Positions 44,662 through 58,994 of a DNA stretch of 64,000 nt are shown here, in pieces (the first letter of the stretch is position 1; the number at the start of each line of letters is the position of its first letter). The position numbers and the translations under genes were made by a program. Under the pieces are notes generated by a model. The model made no database searches. It saw only the letters and a list, made by a program, of their open reading frames with translations, and was not told where the DNA came from. This DNA comes from Streptomyces abyssomicinicus (GTDB taxonomy: Bacteria > Actinomycetota > Actinomycetes > Streptomycetales > Streptomycetaceae), in contig NZ_BBZI01000006.1 of assembly GCF_008974245.1 (NCBI RefSeq), positions 191,872 to 255,871 of the forward strand, given 5' to 3'.

Positions 44662-45225
44662 CGGGGCCTCCCGCAGCCGCCGGGCCGCCGGGCGGCGCAC
44701 ACCCCGCGACGGAAGGGCCGGGTGCGCGCGGTGGTGCGCTCCGGGTACCGCGGGTCCGCCGGCGCCCCGGCCCGGCCGGCCCCGAACCGGCCGCCCCCGA
44801 GGCGGCCGACCCCGGGGCGGTGGGGCACGGCGGGGTGGGTGACGGCGGGGTCGAGCACAAGGTGGCGGGCGGCGGCGCGGTTGGCGGCGGGGCGGTGGGC
44901 GGCTGCCCGATGAACCACCGCGGGAGGAGCCACGGCGCGACGGCGGCTCACGGCGCGCGGGGTCCCGGTCTTCCCGGCGTGCTGGGCGACGTGGTAGGTC
45001 GCAGCCTCATGGGTCCGTCGTCCGGTACATCGGCCGTGCATCGCCCGTCGCCCCCCTCGCAGTTCGGTCCAGTCCGTCTCCGGCGCCTCGATGCGGGCGC
45101 AGCCCCCGAGTGACGATACACCAGCATCGTCACTCAGGGACATAGTTCATCTACTCTGCGTGATGACGAACGGAGGTTCGGAGACGGTCCGCTTCCGCGG
45201 GACAGCGGAGAGTACCCGGACCGGG
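44662..45225. other. Gene-free region upstream of the GGDEF protein
   Basis: A 564-bp stretch with no convincing gene on either strand; the open frames are low-complexity (Gly, or Ala/Arg/His). The left two thirds is GC-rich simple sequence. Near the right end is a 10-bp inverted repeat described separately. Confidence 0.55.
45108..45135. promoter_or_regulatory. Inverted repeat GAGTGACGAT-N8-ATCGTCACTC
   Basis: A perfect 10-bp inverted repeat with an 8-bp spacer, about 450 bp upstream of the GGDEF gene and 90 bp downstream of the 2-hydroxyacid dehydrogenase stop. It lacks a T tract, so it could be an operator or a weak terminator. Confidence 0.5.
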
Positions 45226-46179
45226 TCAGGCCATGCCTGGTTCACCGGTCGTCAGCATCACATTGCGCAGAGGGCGTCCGTCGGCGAATCGAGACAACTG
45301 GTCCACCAGCAGCCTCTTGGCCCTCGGCTCGAACGCACTGGTGGGACCGCCCACATGAGGGGAGATCAGCACGCCGGGAGCCGTCCACAGCGGGTGACCG
45401 GGCGGCAGCGGCTCGGGGTCGGTGACGTCCAGGGCGGCCTTGATCCTTCCGGTCTCCACCTCCGCGAGCAGGGCCTTGGTCTCCACCACGGGCCCCCGGG
45501 CCACGTTCACCAGCAGCGCCCCGTCCTTCATGCGGGCCAGGAACGAGGCGTCCACGAGATGGCGGGTGGCCTCGGTGAGCGGCGTCAGCAGTACCACCAC
45601 GTCGGCCTCGGGCAGCAGCCTCGGGAGGTCGGCGAGCTGGTGCACGGGACCGCGCGCCGTCGTGCGCGCGGAGCGCGCGACCCGTACCACCCGCGCGGGT
45701 TCGAACGGGACGAGCCGATCCTCGACCGCCGAGCCGATCGCCCCGTAACCGACGATCAGCACCGTCCGGTCGGCCAGCGCGGGCCGGAAGCCGCTCGCCC
45801 ACTCACCGCGTTCCTGGGCGCGCACGAAGTCGGGGATGCCGCGCAGCTGGGCCAGGATCAGCGCCAGGGTCAGCTCGGCGGTGCTGGCGTCGTGCACCCC
45901 CCGGGCGTTGCAGACCTGGACGCCGTCGGGCAGCGCGGCGAGGCCCGGCTCGACGTGGTCGATTCCGGCGGAGAGCGTCTGCACCACCCGCACCGAGGTC
46001 ATCTCCCGCATCGGGCGGGTGGTCACCGCGCCGGCCTTGAGGTAGGGGACGACGTAGAAGTCGCAGGCGGACGGGTCCGCCGGATACTCCTCCTCCCCGT
46101 TCCAGAACCGGTACACGGGACCCTCGGGGAGTCCCTCCATCTCGTCCTCGCGGTAGGGCAGCCACACTTCAGCAGTCAT
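45226..46179 (-). CDS. 2-hydroxyacid dehydrogenase (D-isomer specific family)
   Basis: A 317-residue NAD(P)-dependent reductase of 2-keto acids. The nucleotide-binding motif is VLIVGYGAIGSAVEDRL. The substrate Arg lies in LLVNVARGPVVE and the catalytic His in ISPHVGGPTSAF. It resembles the glyoxylate/hydroxypyruvate reductase branch and lacks the ACT domain of SerA. It diverges from the aldo/keto reductase. The exact substrate cannot be named. Confidence 0.92.
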   Translation of the reverse strand: MTAEVWLPYREDEMEGLPEGPVYRFWNGEEEYPADPSACDFYVVPYLKAGAVTTRPMREMTSVRVVQTLSAGIDHVEPGLAALPDGVQVCNARGVHDASTAELTLALILAQLRGIPDFVRAQERGEWASGFRPALADRTVLIVGYGAIGSAVEDRLVPFEPARVVRVARSARTTARGPVHQLADLPRLLPEADVVVLLTPLTEATRHLVDASFLARMKDGALLVNVARGPVVETKALLAEVETGRIKAALDVTDPEPLPPGHPLWTAPGVLISPHVGGPTSAFEPRAKRLLVDQLSRFADGRPLRNVMLTTGEPGMA

Positions 46180-46282
46180 GCCACCGAGGCTAGGTCAGTG
46201 CCCGCGGGCGGCAGACGTTAGGTTGGTTTCTCGCGGGATCCGGTGGTGGCGGCAGGGCATGCCTAGGGAGGGTCGGGGGCAG

Positions 46283-47290
46283 GTGGAGCGCAGGAGGTTG
46301 GGCTCGACGACGCTCGAGGTCGGTGCCGTCGGGCTCGGGTGCATGCCGATGAGCTGGGGGTACAGCGCCTCGCGGCAGCGCGGTGGCGAATCGCTGCGCG
46401 CCGTGCACCGGGCGCTCGACCTGGGGGCCGGGGCGGCACTGCTCGACACGGCCGACATGTACGGGCCGTTCACCAACGAACTGCTGCTGGGCCGGGTGCT
46501 GAAGGAGCGGCGCCAGGACGCGTTCGTCTCGACCAAGGTCGGTCTGCTGGTGGGAGAGGGCCATCTGGTCGCCAACGGCCGGCCCGGCTACGTGCGGCGT
46601 GCCTGCGACGCCTCGCTGCGGCGGCTGCAGACCGATGTGATCGACCTGTACCAGCTGCACCGCTCCGACCCCGAGGTGCCGGTCGAGGAGACCTGGGGCG
46701 CCATGGCCGAGCTGGTGCGTGAGGGCAAGGTGCGCTCGCTGGGACTGTGCGCGGTGGGCGGCGCCCGTACCGGCCGCCGGACCGGGGCACGGCCGTACCA
46801 GGGCACGCTGGCGGAGCTGAGCCGGCTCCAGCGGGTGTTCCCGGTGACCGCGGTCGAGGCGGAGCTGTCCGTCTGGTCCCGGGAGGCGCTGGAGGCCCTG
46901 CTCCCCTGGTGCACGGCGCACGGGGTGGGGTTCCTCGCCGCGATGCCGCTGGGCAGCGGTTACCTCACCGGCACGCTCACCCCGGGCGAGGGGTTCGAGC
47001 CGGACGACCCGCGGGCGCGGCATCCGAGGTTCACCGCGGAGATGATGGCCGCCAACCAGCCCGTGGTGGCCGGGCTGCGCCGGGTCGCCGCACGGCACGG
47101 TGCGGACGTGACGCCGGGACAGGTGGCGCTGGCGTGGGTGCTGGCGCAGGGGCCGCACGTGGTGGCGGTGCCGGGGACGAAGCAGGAGCGCTGGGTCGGC
47201 CCCAACACCGGCGCGGCCGCGCTGCGGCTGACCGCCGAGGACCTGACGGAGCTGCGGGAGCTGCCGGCGGCGCTCGGCTCCTGGGACTGA
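46283..47290 (+). CDS. Aldo/keto reductase
   Basis: A 335-residue NADPH-dependent oxidoreductase of the AKR barrel fold. LGLGCMPMSWGY starts the barrel, LLDTADMYGPFTNELLLG holds the catalytic Asp and Tyr, and DLYQLHRSDPEVPVEETW carries the active-site His. The NADPH site is near VAVPGTKQERWV. GTG was chosen since VERRRLGSTTLEVGAVGLG is the normal family N-terminus and GGGAGG lies 11 bases upstream; an ATG eight codons earlier is possible. Substrate unknown. Confidence 0.9.
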   Translation: MERRRLGSTTLEVGAVGLGCMPMSWGYSASRQRGGESLRAVHRALDLGAGAALLDTADMYGPFTNELLLGRVLKERRQDAFVSTKVGLLVGEGHLVANGRPGYVRRACDASLRRLQTDVIDLYQLHRSDPEVPVEETWGAMAELVREGKVRSLGLCAVGGARTGRRTGARPYQGTLAELSRLQRVFPVTAVEAELSVWSREALEALLPWCTAHGVGFLAAMPLGSGYLTGTLTPGEGFEPDDPRARHPRFTAEMMAANQPVVAGLRRVAARHGADVTPGQVALAWVLAQGPHVVAVPGTKQERWVGPNTGAAALRLTAEDLTELRELPAALGSWD

Positions 47291-47437
47291 GCGCCGGTCT
47301 CCCTGCGGCCGGACGGCGCGATCGCGGCGGAGCGGGAACTTTCGGGAGCCGTCCGGGGTAGGACAGGGTGAAGCCGGAACCCGTGCGGTACCGCTCGGCC
47401 CCGTGACGTGACCGATCCGACCGAAGGGACCCTCATC

Positions 47438-48604
47438 GTGCGACGTCCTGGACGATGCGCGGCCGTGGCGGCCGTGCTGGCCTCCTCCGCGCTCCTGCTG
47501 ACGGCCGGCTGCTCCTCCGGAAGCGGGGACGCCGCGCCGTCCCCCTCGGTGAGCGGCGCGACGGCGAACCCGTCGCCCTCGGGGAGCCCGGGGGCTAGGA
47601 CCCCGCCCGCCAAGGGGTCGGTGGAGGTGGTCCGGACCGTCGCGACCGGGCTGAAGTCGCCCTGGGGTGTCGCCCCCGTGGGTGACGACGCGCTGCTGGT
47701 CGCCTCCCGCGACGAGGGGACCGTCACCCGGGTCGAGGCCGCGAGCGGGAAGAAGACCGAGGTCGGCGAGGTGCCCGGGGTCGCCCCGGAGGGCGAGGGC
47801 GGTCTGCTCGGCCTCGCGCTGTCCCCCGCGTTCTCCTCGGACCACTACCTGTACGCCTACTTCACCTCCGCCTCCGACAACCGGATCGTGCGGATGCTGT
47901 ACCGCCCGGACCGGCCGGCGGGCGAGCAGCTCGGCGAGCCGGACGTGGTGTTCCGGGGCATTCCGAAGGCCTTCGTGCACAACGGCGGGCGGATCGCGTT
48001 CGGCCCGGACAAGCTGCTGTACGTCGGCACCGGGGAGGCGGGCGACGAGGAGCTGTCGCAGGACCGGGAGTCGCTCGGCGGCAAGATCCTCCGTCTGACC
48101 CCGGAGGGCGAGCCCGCGCCGGGCAACCCGTTCCCGGACTCCCCGGTCTTCTCGTGGGGTCACCGCAACGTGCAGGGTCTCGCCTTCGACGGCGAACAGC
48201 GGTTGTTCGCGGCGGAGTTCGGCCAGGACACCTGGGACGAGGTGAACCACATCGAGCCGGGCGGCAACTACGGCTGGCCCGAGCAGGAGGGCAAGGGAGG
48301 CGGCAAGGAGTTCCGCGATCCGCTCGCCCAGTGGAGCACCGACGAGGCCTCCCCCAGCGGGATCGCCTACGCGGAGGGCTCGGTCTGGATGGCCGGTCTG
48401 CGCGGCGAGCGGCTGTGGCGGATCCCGCTGGACGGCACCGAGGCGTCGGCCGAGCCGCAGGCGTTCCTGGAGGGGAAGTACGGGCGACTGCGCACGGTGG
48501 TCGCGGCGGGCGGCGACCGGCTGTGGCTGGTCACCTCCAACACGGACGGGCGCGGGGAGCCGAAGGACGGCGACGACCGGGTGCTGGAGCTGCGGGTGCG
48601 ATGA
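47438..48604 (+). CDS. PQQ-type glucose/sorbosone dehydrogenase lipoprotein
   Basis: A 388-residue secreted lipoprotein. The signal peptide ends in a clear lipobox (LLTAGC), then a Ser/Pro-rich linker. The beta-propeller matches soluble aldose sugar dehydrogenases: GGLLGLALSPAFSSDHYLYA, KAFVHNGGRIAFGPDKLLYV and ESLGGKILRLTPEGEPAPGN. PGGNYGWPEQEG ends the cofactor and substrate face. It probably oxidises sugars at the outer membrane face of the cell; whether PQQ is bound is unknown. GAAGGGA precedes the GTG by 8 bases. Confidence 0.92.
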   Translation: MRRPGRCAAVAAVLASSALLLTAGCSSGSGDAAPSPSVSGATANPSPSGSPGARTPPAKGSVEVVRTVATGLKSPWGVAPVGDDALLVASRDEGTVTRVEAASGKKTEVGEVPGVAPEGEGGLLGLALSPAFSSDHYLYAYFTSASDNRIVRMLYRPDRPAGEQLGEPDVVFRGIPKAFVHNGGRIAFGPDKLLYVGTGEAGDEELSQDRESLGGKILRLTPEGEPAPGNPFPDSPVFSWGHRNVQGLAFDGEQRLFAAEFGQDTWDEVNHIEPGGNYGWPEQEGKGGGKEFRDPLAQWSTDEASPSGIAYAEGSVWMAGLRGERLWRIPLDGTEASAEPQAFLEGKYGRLRTVVAAGGDRLWLVTSNTDGRGEPKDGDDRVLELRVR

Positions 48605-48638
48605 CCTTCGCGCGAACGTCCGTGCCTCGCGCGGGGGT

Positions 48639-48935
48639 TCAGGTTCGGCGCGGCAGGTGTCCGTACAGGAAGGTCCGTACCCCGGCGGCGATCAGCGCCT
48701 CGTGTTCGGACTCCGGCAGGGGCGTGGCGCCCGGGTGGGTGCGGCTGCCGATCTCGGTGCCGGTGAGCAGCAGGAAGTGCGGCGCGGCCTGTCCGGGGTC
48801 GGGGGCCTCGAACCAGCCCTCCTCGGCCAGCTCGCGGAAGCGCTCGGCGAGCGCGGCCCGGGAGCGGTCGGGCCCGTTGGCGCGCCAGGTCTCCAGGAAC
48901 TCGGAGGGCAGCCGGCCCGCCCCGGCGCTGACCGT
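48639..48935 (-). pseudogene. TetR-family regulator remnant, C-terminal domain only
   Basis: About 95 codons read like the C-terminal domain of an AefR-type TetR regulator: RLPSEFLETWRANGPDRSRA, ELAEEGWFEAPDPGQAAPHF and a TetR-like end ALIAAGVRTFLYGHLPRR. No helix-turn-helix is present in any frame upstream; instead the frame runs into 17-bp GCGCCCCGCACACGGCG repeats (49009-49042). There is no ribosome site. It is best explained as a decayed gene whose 5' half was lost, perhaps by a deletion at the repeats. Confidence 0.68.
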
Positions 48936-49035
48936 GCCGGGCGTCCTCCGGCTTCCGGACGACACCCCGTCCTGACGGCCCGCCGACACCGGGGCCCCGC
49001 ATACGTCAGCGCCCCGCACACGGCGGCGCCCCGCA

Positions 49036-49086
49036 CACGGCGGCGCCCCGCACCGGAAGGCTCTTCCGGTCCGGGGCGCCGCCGTG
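49036..49086 (-). terminator. Long hairpin terminator after gatB
   Basis: CACGGCGGCGCCCCG and CACCGGAAG pair with CTTCCGGT and CCGGGGCGCCGCCGTG around a tiny loop, a stem of about 23 bp beginning 16 bases beyond the gatB stop. Confidence 0.85.
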
Positions 49087-49101
49087 CGGTCGCCGAGGCG
49101 C

Positions 49102-50616
49102 TCAGCCCTCGCTGACGCCGAGCTTCTCCAGGATCAGCTCCTTGACGCGGGCCGCGTCGGCCTGGCCACGGGTGGCCTTCATGACCGCGCCGACCAGCGC
49201 GCCGGCCGCCGCCACCTTGCCGCCGCGGATCTTGTCCGCGACACCCGGGTTGCCGGCGATCGCCTCGTCCACGGCCGTGCCCAGCGCGCCCTCGTCGGAG
49301 ACGACCTTCAGGCCGCGCTTGTCCACGACCTCGTCCGGCGTGCCCTCGCCGGCCAGCACGCCCTCGATGACCTGGCGGGCCAGCTTGTCGTTGAGCTCGC
49401 CCTTGGCGACCAGCTCGGACACCCGCGCCACCTGGTCCGGGGTGATCGCGAGCTGGTCGGGCGCGACGCCCGACTCGTTGGCGCTGCGGGCCAGTTCACC
49501 CATCCACCACTTGCGGGCGGAGGCGGCGTCCGCGCCGGCCTCGATCGTCCGGACGATCAGGTCCAGCGTGCCGGCGTTGAGGATGGCCTGCATGTCGGTG
49601 CCCGACACGCCCCACTCCTCGCGCAGCCGGTTGCGGCGGGCCAGCGGCAGCTCCGGCAGCGAGCCGCGGATCTCCTCGACCCACTCGCGGGACGGGGCGA
49701 CCGGGACCAGGTCCGGCTCCGGGAAGTAGCGGTAGTCCTCCGCCTCCTCCTTCACGCGGCCCGAGGTCGTGGACCCGGTGTCCTCGTGGAAGTGGCGGGT
49801 CTCCTGCACGATGGTGCCGCCGGAGGACAGCACCGCCGCGTGCCGCTGGATCTCGAAGCGGGCGGCCCGCTCCACCGAGCGCAGCGAGTTGACGTTCTTG
49901 GTCTCGCTGCGGGTGCCGAACTTCTCCCGGCCGTGCGGGCGCAGCGACAGGTTGACGTCGCAGCGCATCTGGCCCTGCTCCATGCGGGCCTCGGAGACGC
50001 CGAGGGCACGGATCAGCTCGCGCAGCTCGCGCACGTAGGCGCGGGCCACCTCGGGAGCGCGCTCACCGGCGCCCACGATGGGCTTGGTGACGATCTCGAT
50101 CAGCGGGATGCCGGCGCGGTTGTAGTCCAGCAGGGAGTGCGAGGCGCCATGGATGCGGCCGGTGGCGCCGCCGACGTGCAGCGACTTGCCGGTGTCCTCC
50201 TCCATGTGGGCGCGCTCGATCTCGACGCGGAAGGTCTCCCCGTCCTCCAGCTGCACGTCGAGGTAGCCGTTGAAGGCGATCGGCTCGTCGTACTGGGAGG
50301 TCTGGAAGTTCTTCGGCATGTCCGGATAGAAGTAGTTCTTCCGGGCGAAGCGGCACCACTCGGCGATCTCGCAGTTCAGCGCGAGACCGATCTTGATCGC
50401 CGACTCCACGCCGGTCGCGTTGACGACCGGGAGCGCGCCGGGCATGCCGAGGCAGGTGGGGCAGGTCTGGGTGTTCGGGTCCGCGCCGAGCGAGGTCGAG
50501 CAACCGCAGAACATCTTCGTGTTGGTGCCGAGTTCGACATGGACCTCGAGGCCCATGACGGGGTCGTAGGACGCCAGCGCGTCCTCGTACGACACCAGGT
50601 CGGTCGTGGTGGTCAC
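49102..50616 (-). CDS. gatB: Aspartyl/glutamyl-tRNA amidotransferase subunit B
   Basis: A 504-residue subunit of GatCAB, which converts Glu-tRNA-Gln (and Asp-tRNA-Asn) to the amide form. The start has [20 protein letters not shown], and CPTCLGMPG holds the Zn-type Cys pairs. [13 protein letters not shown] and [12 protein letters not shown] are kinase-site segments. The C-terminal YqeY-like tail ends [17 protein letters not shown] start with GAGAGGGAAG upstream. It is the last gene of the gatC-gatA-orf79-gatB operon. Confidence 0.97.
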   Translation of the reverse strand: MTTTTDLVSYEDALASYDPVMGLEVHVELGTNTKMFCGCSTSLGADPNTQTCPTCLGMPGALPVVNATGVESAIKIGLALNCEIAEWCRFARKNYFYPDMPKNFQTSQYDEPIAFNGYLDVQLEDGETFRVEIERAHMEEDTGKSLHVGGATGRIHGASHSLLDYNRAGIPLIEIVTKPIVGAGERAPEVARAYVRELRELIRALGVSEARMEQGQMRCDVNLSLRPHGREKFGTRSETKNVNSLRSVERAARFEIQRHAAVLSSGGTIVQETRHFHEDTGSTTSGRVKEEAEDYRYFPEPDLVPVAPSREWVEEIRGSLPELPLARRNRLREEWGVSGTDMQAILNAGTLDLIVRTIEAGADAASARKWWMGELARSANESGVAPDQLAITPDQVARVSELVAKGELNDKLARQVIEGVLAGEGTPDEVVDKRGLKVVSDEGALGTAVDEAIAGNPGVADKIRGGKVAAAGALVGAVMKATRGQADAARVKELILEKLGVSEG

Positions 50617-50631
50617 GGTGAAACTTCCCTC

Positions 50632-50867
50632 TCAGCCCAGCAGGACGTCGTCGTCGCCCAGCTGCTTCAGATCGCGCAGCAGGAGGGCGAGGCCGGTGAC
50701 GATGGCGACGCCGGAGACGGCCGCGTCCAGCAGCCGCAGGGTGTCGCTCTCCGTACGGGCCTTGCGGATCTGCTTGACGACCGTCACGGCACCGAAGGCG
50801 GTGGTGGCGATGGACAGGTAGGTCCCGGTGCGGGACTTCTTGAAGCCCTTGGCCTTGTTCAGCGAGT

Positions 50868-50871
<4 letters not shown>
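50632..50871 (-). CDS. 79-residue membrane protein within the gat operon
   Basis: A small basic protein with two likely membrane segments: [19 protein letters not shown] (about 17-35) and [19 protein letters not shown] (about 47-65), ending [15 protein letters not shown]. The GTG start overlaps the gatA stop in a GTGA quartet, so it is translationally coupled, and gatB follows 15 bp on. GAGGAGG lies about 10 bases upstream. I do not recognise a family. Its place inside a conserved operon makes it a real gene; a role in the amidotransferase itself is not implied. Confidence 0.83.
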
Positions 50872-52376
<1,505 letters not shown>

Positions 52377-52378
52377 GA

Positions 52379-52678
52379 CTACTGCTCCTCACCCAGGATC
52401 TGCGGCACCTTGAAACGCTGCTGCTCCTGGGCAGGGGCGCCGGAGAGCGCCTGCTCCGGGGTGAGCGAGGGACGGACCTCGTCCGCCCGCATGACGTTGG
52501 TCAGCGGGAGCGGGTGGGAGGTCGGGGGCACGTCTTGGTCGGCGACCTCGCTGACGCGGGCGACCGCGCCGATGATGTCGTCGAGCTGGCCTGCGAAGTG
52601 GTCGAGCTCTTCGGGCTTCAGCTCCAGACGCGCCAGCCGGGCGAGGTGGGCGACCTCCTCGCGCGTGATGCCAGGCAT
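52379..52678 (-). CDS. gatC: Aspartyl/glutamyl-tRNA amidotransferase subunit C
   Basis: A 99-residue GatC that stabilises the GatAB complex. [20 protein letters not shown] and the end [11 protein letters not shown] are typical. It is the first gene of the gat operon. A GC-rich hairpin at 52893-52911 separates it from rmdB upstream. Confidence 0.96.
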   Translation of the reverse strand: MPGITREEVAHLARLARLELKPEELDHFAGQLDDIIGAVARVSEVADQDVPPTSHPLPLTNVMRADEVRPSLTPEQALSGAPAQEQQRFKVPQILGEEQ

Positions 52679-52892
52679 GCAGCGATCCTCTGGGGGTGAG
52701 AGTTCTGTGTGGTGTGGAACCCAATCCTATGGCTCGCGGGCGGCCCGCCACGCACCGGTTTCCCCGGGGCCCACTTTCGGGTTCCGCGGCACGGCGCCCC
52801 GTCCCCGTCCCGCCCCTTGCCCCGACCGCGGCTCCGGCCCGGGGCCGGGGCCGGGCCCGGGCGCCGGCACCGGGCGCCACCGAGGGAGCCGT

Positions 52893-52911
52893 CGCCCGCG
52901 AGGCGCGGGCG
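52893..52911 (-). terminator. Short hairpin after the RmdB-like gene
   Basis: CGCCCGCG pairs with CGCGGGCG around 3 bases, 28 bases beyond the minus-strand stop. GC-rich simple sequence around it makes this a weak call. Confidence 0.4.
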
Positions 52912-52938
52912 GTGGGCGGTGGGCGGCGGGCGGTTCGG

Positions 52939-55248
52939 TCAGCCCCGGCCGGGGTCGAGGGCGGCCCGGGCGCGGCGGGCGCCCCGGGCCCGCAGCCACG
53001 CCGTGGTCTCGTCCGCCGGCATCGCCGCGGAGACCAGCCAGCCCTGCACCGCGTCGCAGCCGAGGTCCCGCAGGCGTTCCCAGGTCTCGTCGTCCTCGAC
53101 GCCCTCGGCGACGACCAGCAGGCCCAGCGAGTGGGCCAGGTCGAGGGTGCAGCGGACGATCTCCGCGTCCTGCGGGTCCACCGCGAGGCGCGCCACGAAG
53201 GAACGGTCGATCTTCAGCTCGCTCACCGGGAGCCGGCGCAGGTGGACCAGGGAGGAGTAGCCGGTGCCGAAGTCGTCCAGGGACATCTTCACGCCGTGGC
53301 CGCTGAGCGCCGCCAGCGTGTCGGCGGCCCGCTGCGGGTCCTCCAGCAGCACGTGCTCGGTGATCTCCAGCTGGAGGGACCCGGTCGGGACGCCGTGCCG
53401 GGCCAGGCGCGCGGCCACGGAGCCCGCGAAACCGGGGGTGTGGACGTCGCGCGGCGAGACGTTGACCGCGACCGGCACCATCAGGCCCTGTGCCCGCCAC
53501 TCGGCGACCTGGGCGAGCGCCGTCTCCAGCACGTACTCGGTGAGGTGCGGCATCAGCCCGGAGGACTCGGCGATGGCGATGAACTCGTCCGGCGGCACCT
53601 TGCCCCGCTCGGGATGCACCCACCGCATCAGTGCCTCCAGCCCCGCGACCTGTCCGTCGAAGCGGACCTTGGGCTGGTAGTGGAGCTCGACCTCGTGGGC
53701 GTCGAGCGCCCTGCGCAGGTCGCCCAGCAGGCCGAGCCGGTCCGGGGTGTTGGAGTCCCGCTTCGACTCGTACGCCTCCACCCCCGTGCGGTCCCGCTTG
53801 GCCTGGTACATGGCGACGTCGGCCCGCCGCAGCAGGCCTTCGGCGTCCGGCGCGTGGTCGGGGTAGAGGGCGACGCCCGCGCTGGCCTCCAGCACCAGGG
53901 TCAGCCCGTCCAGGTCGAGCGGGGATCCCAGTTCGGCCACCAGGGCACGCGCCACCCGGGTCGCGGAGGTGGTGGAGTCGGTCAGCGGCAGCAGGACCGC
54001 GAACTCGTCGCCGCCGAGCCGGGCGGCCTCCGCGCCCTCGGGCAGGACGCGCCGCAGGCGGTCGGCTATCTGCACCAGCAGCCGGTCGCCGGCGAGGTGG
54101 CCGAGGGTGTCGTTGACGGAGCGGAAGCGGTCGAGGTCGATCAGGACCAGGGCGGTCCGGGCGTCCTGCCGCTCGGCGTCGTCGAGCGCGCTCCAGGCCC
54201 GCTCCAGCAGCCACTGCCGGTTGGGCAGGCCGGTGAGCGGATCGCGGAGCTGCTCCTCGGCGCGGGCCCGGGCCATCCACAGCGTGCGGTCGAGGGCGAT
54301 CAGCGGGATGGCGAACAGCGGCAGCATCATCGGCTGGACCGAGGCGACCACGCACATCAGCGGGGCGGTGCCGAGCAGCGCGGCGGCGAGCAGCCCCTGC
54401 CGGGTGACGTCGGTGCCGGTGAAGACCGGAAGGCTGTCGCTGCAGGGGGCCTGGAGGTACCAGAGCAGCACGCGGGTGACGGTGAGGTAGGCGATCGCCA
54501 CCACCGCGATCTGAAGGGCGACGGTGCCGGTCCAGAACTGCGCGGACCAGGGGTTCTCGACGGAGGGGAACCTGCCGAACAGGGCGAGCAGCAGCGCCCC
54601 GACGGCGATGCCGAGGATGTCGACGGCGCCGCACAGCAGGTTCTGGCGTCTGCTGCGCCGCCGGGCGGCCCCGGAGAACACGACGACGGTGAGGCTGACC
54701 AGACCGGCGGGCACCCAGCCGTAGAGCAGCAGGACGGCGAGGGTGAGGGCGGCGCCGGAGCCGGTGCCGCCCCACCAGCGGGTCCGGCCGAGCAGCACCA
54801 GGTGACCGACGATCACCCCGGTGAGCAGGGCCAGGGACCAGCCGACGGCGCCGGGCGGGAAGAGGGCGTGGTCGCCGGAGAGCGCCCGGTAGAAGCCGGC
54901 GCCCAGGACGAATCCCGCGGCGGCGACCACCACCACGGGCAGCACCGGCCAGGAGAGCATCTGCCGGTCGCCGTCCTCGCCCACGTCACCGCGCGCCGGG
55001 GAGGCGGGGAGGGCGAGGAGGCCCGCCGGGCGGGCGGCGGACTCCGGCGCGGTCCGTCTCCACCGGAGCGGGGAGGGTTCGGACTCGCGCCCCGAGGCCG
55101 GCTGCCCGGGGTCCTGGAAGCTGGGGAAGCCGGGGACGCGGGAGCGGGCCGCGGGGCCGGGGGCGAGCCGGGAGAACGACCGCCGCAGGGCGTCGGACAC
55201 ACGTGCGGGCAGCCGAGGCCCCGACGCGGCGTTCTCGGTCGGTTCCAT
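52939..55248 (-). CDS. rmdB: RmdB-like membrane GGDEF-EAL c-di-GMP phosphodiesterase
   Basis: A 769-residue protein with about six to eight membrane helices (residues 98-320), GGDEF (about 335-500) and EAL (about 515-755). The EAL motifs are all intact: GLEALMRW, VAVNVSPRD, LEITEHVLL, LDDFGTGYSS, LKIDRSF, AEGVED and VQGW, so it should hydrolyse c-di-GMP. The GGDEF domain also keeps RLGGDEF. I recall RmdB (SCO5495) beside ligA in S. coelicolor, where it is a phosphodiesterase that affects development; here it also lies beside ligA. Start supported by GAGGGACGGGG. Confidence 0.92.
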   Translation of the reverse strand: MEPTENAASGPRLPARVSDALRRSFSRLAPGPAARSRVPGFPSFQDPGQPASGRESEPSPLRWRRTAPESAARPAGLLALPASPARGDVGEDGDRQMLSWPVLPVVVVAAAGFVLGAGFYRALSGDHALFPPGAVGWSLALLTGVIVGHLVLLGRTRWWGGTGSGAALTLAVLLLYGWVPAGLVSLTVVVFSGAARRRSRRQNLLCGAVDILGIAVGALLLALFGRFPSVENPWSAQFWTGTVALQIAVVAIAYLTVTRVLLWYLQAPCSDSLPVFTGTDVTRQGLLAAALLGTAPLMCVVASVQPMMLPLFAIPLIALDRTLWMARARAEEQLRDPLTGLPNRQWLLERAWSALDDAERQDARTALVLIDLDRFRSVNDTLGHLAGDRLLVQIADRLRRVLPEGAEAARLGGDEFAVLLPLTDSTTSATRVARALVAELGSPLDLDGLTLVLEASAGVALYPDHAPDAEGLLRRADVAMYQAKRDRTGVEAYESKRDSNTPDRLGLLGDLRRALDAHEVELHYQPKVRFDGQVAGLEALMRWVHPERGKVPPDEFIAIAESSGLMPHLTEYVLETALAQVAEWRAQGLMVPVAVNVSPRDVHTPGFAGSVAARLARHGVPTGSLQLEITEHVLLEDPQRAADTLAALSGHGVKMSLDDFGTGYSSLVHLRRLPVSELKIDRSFVARLAVDPQDAEIVRCTLDLAHSLGLLVVAEGVEDDETWERLRDLGCDAVQGWLVSAAMPADETTAWLRARGARRARAALDPGRG

Positions 55249-55529
55249 ACCCCGTCCCTCTCACGGCCGGCGGTGCCCGCGCCGCGCGGCCGGTGCGACA
55301 ACCTCGCGGCCGCGCGTGTCCGAAACATCCGTCCCGCGGCGGTTTGGCTGCGGGGGCGTGCCCGGACGCCGTCGTGCGGTCCGGTGCAACACCCCAACAG
55401 TAGGCGGCCGACGGCTTTCTGGGCAGCGGTCACCCGAGGTTACCCGTATACGCCCCGGCCCGCCCGAAAGGCCCGCTTCCGCCGCATGGGCGGTCTTCCG
55501 GGGGTTTCGGCGCCGCTGCCGGGCCGCGC

Positions 55530-58819
<3,290 letters not shown>

Positions 58820-58957
58820 CCGGGAAGCGTACGGAAGTGGGCGGGGTCACGGCGGCAGGGGGCCGCCGCTCCGCGCATCGCACCGCACACGCGACCGCAC
58901 CCCACACGCACACGCACACGCACCCGTGGACGCACCCGCACCCGTGACCTCCCCCGC

Positions 58958-58977
58958 CGGCCGCCGACCGGCGGCCG
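58958..58977 (-). terminator. Hairpin after the L,D-transpeptidase
   Basis: CGGCCGCCG pairs with CGGCGGCCG, 17 bases beyond the minus-strand stop. A CACACG-type simple repeat lies just left of it (58897-58924). Confidence 0.6.
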
Positions 58978-58994
58978 TGCCACCGGCGAAGTCG

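Noticed and set aside
44658..45143. A 161-codon minus-strand frame upstream of the GGDEF gene
   Set aside because: It overlaps the start of the GGDEF gene and its translation is Ala/Arg/His low-complexity; no ribosome site.
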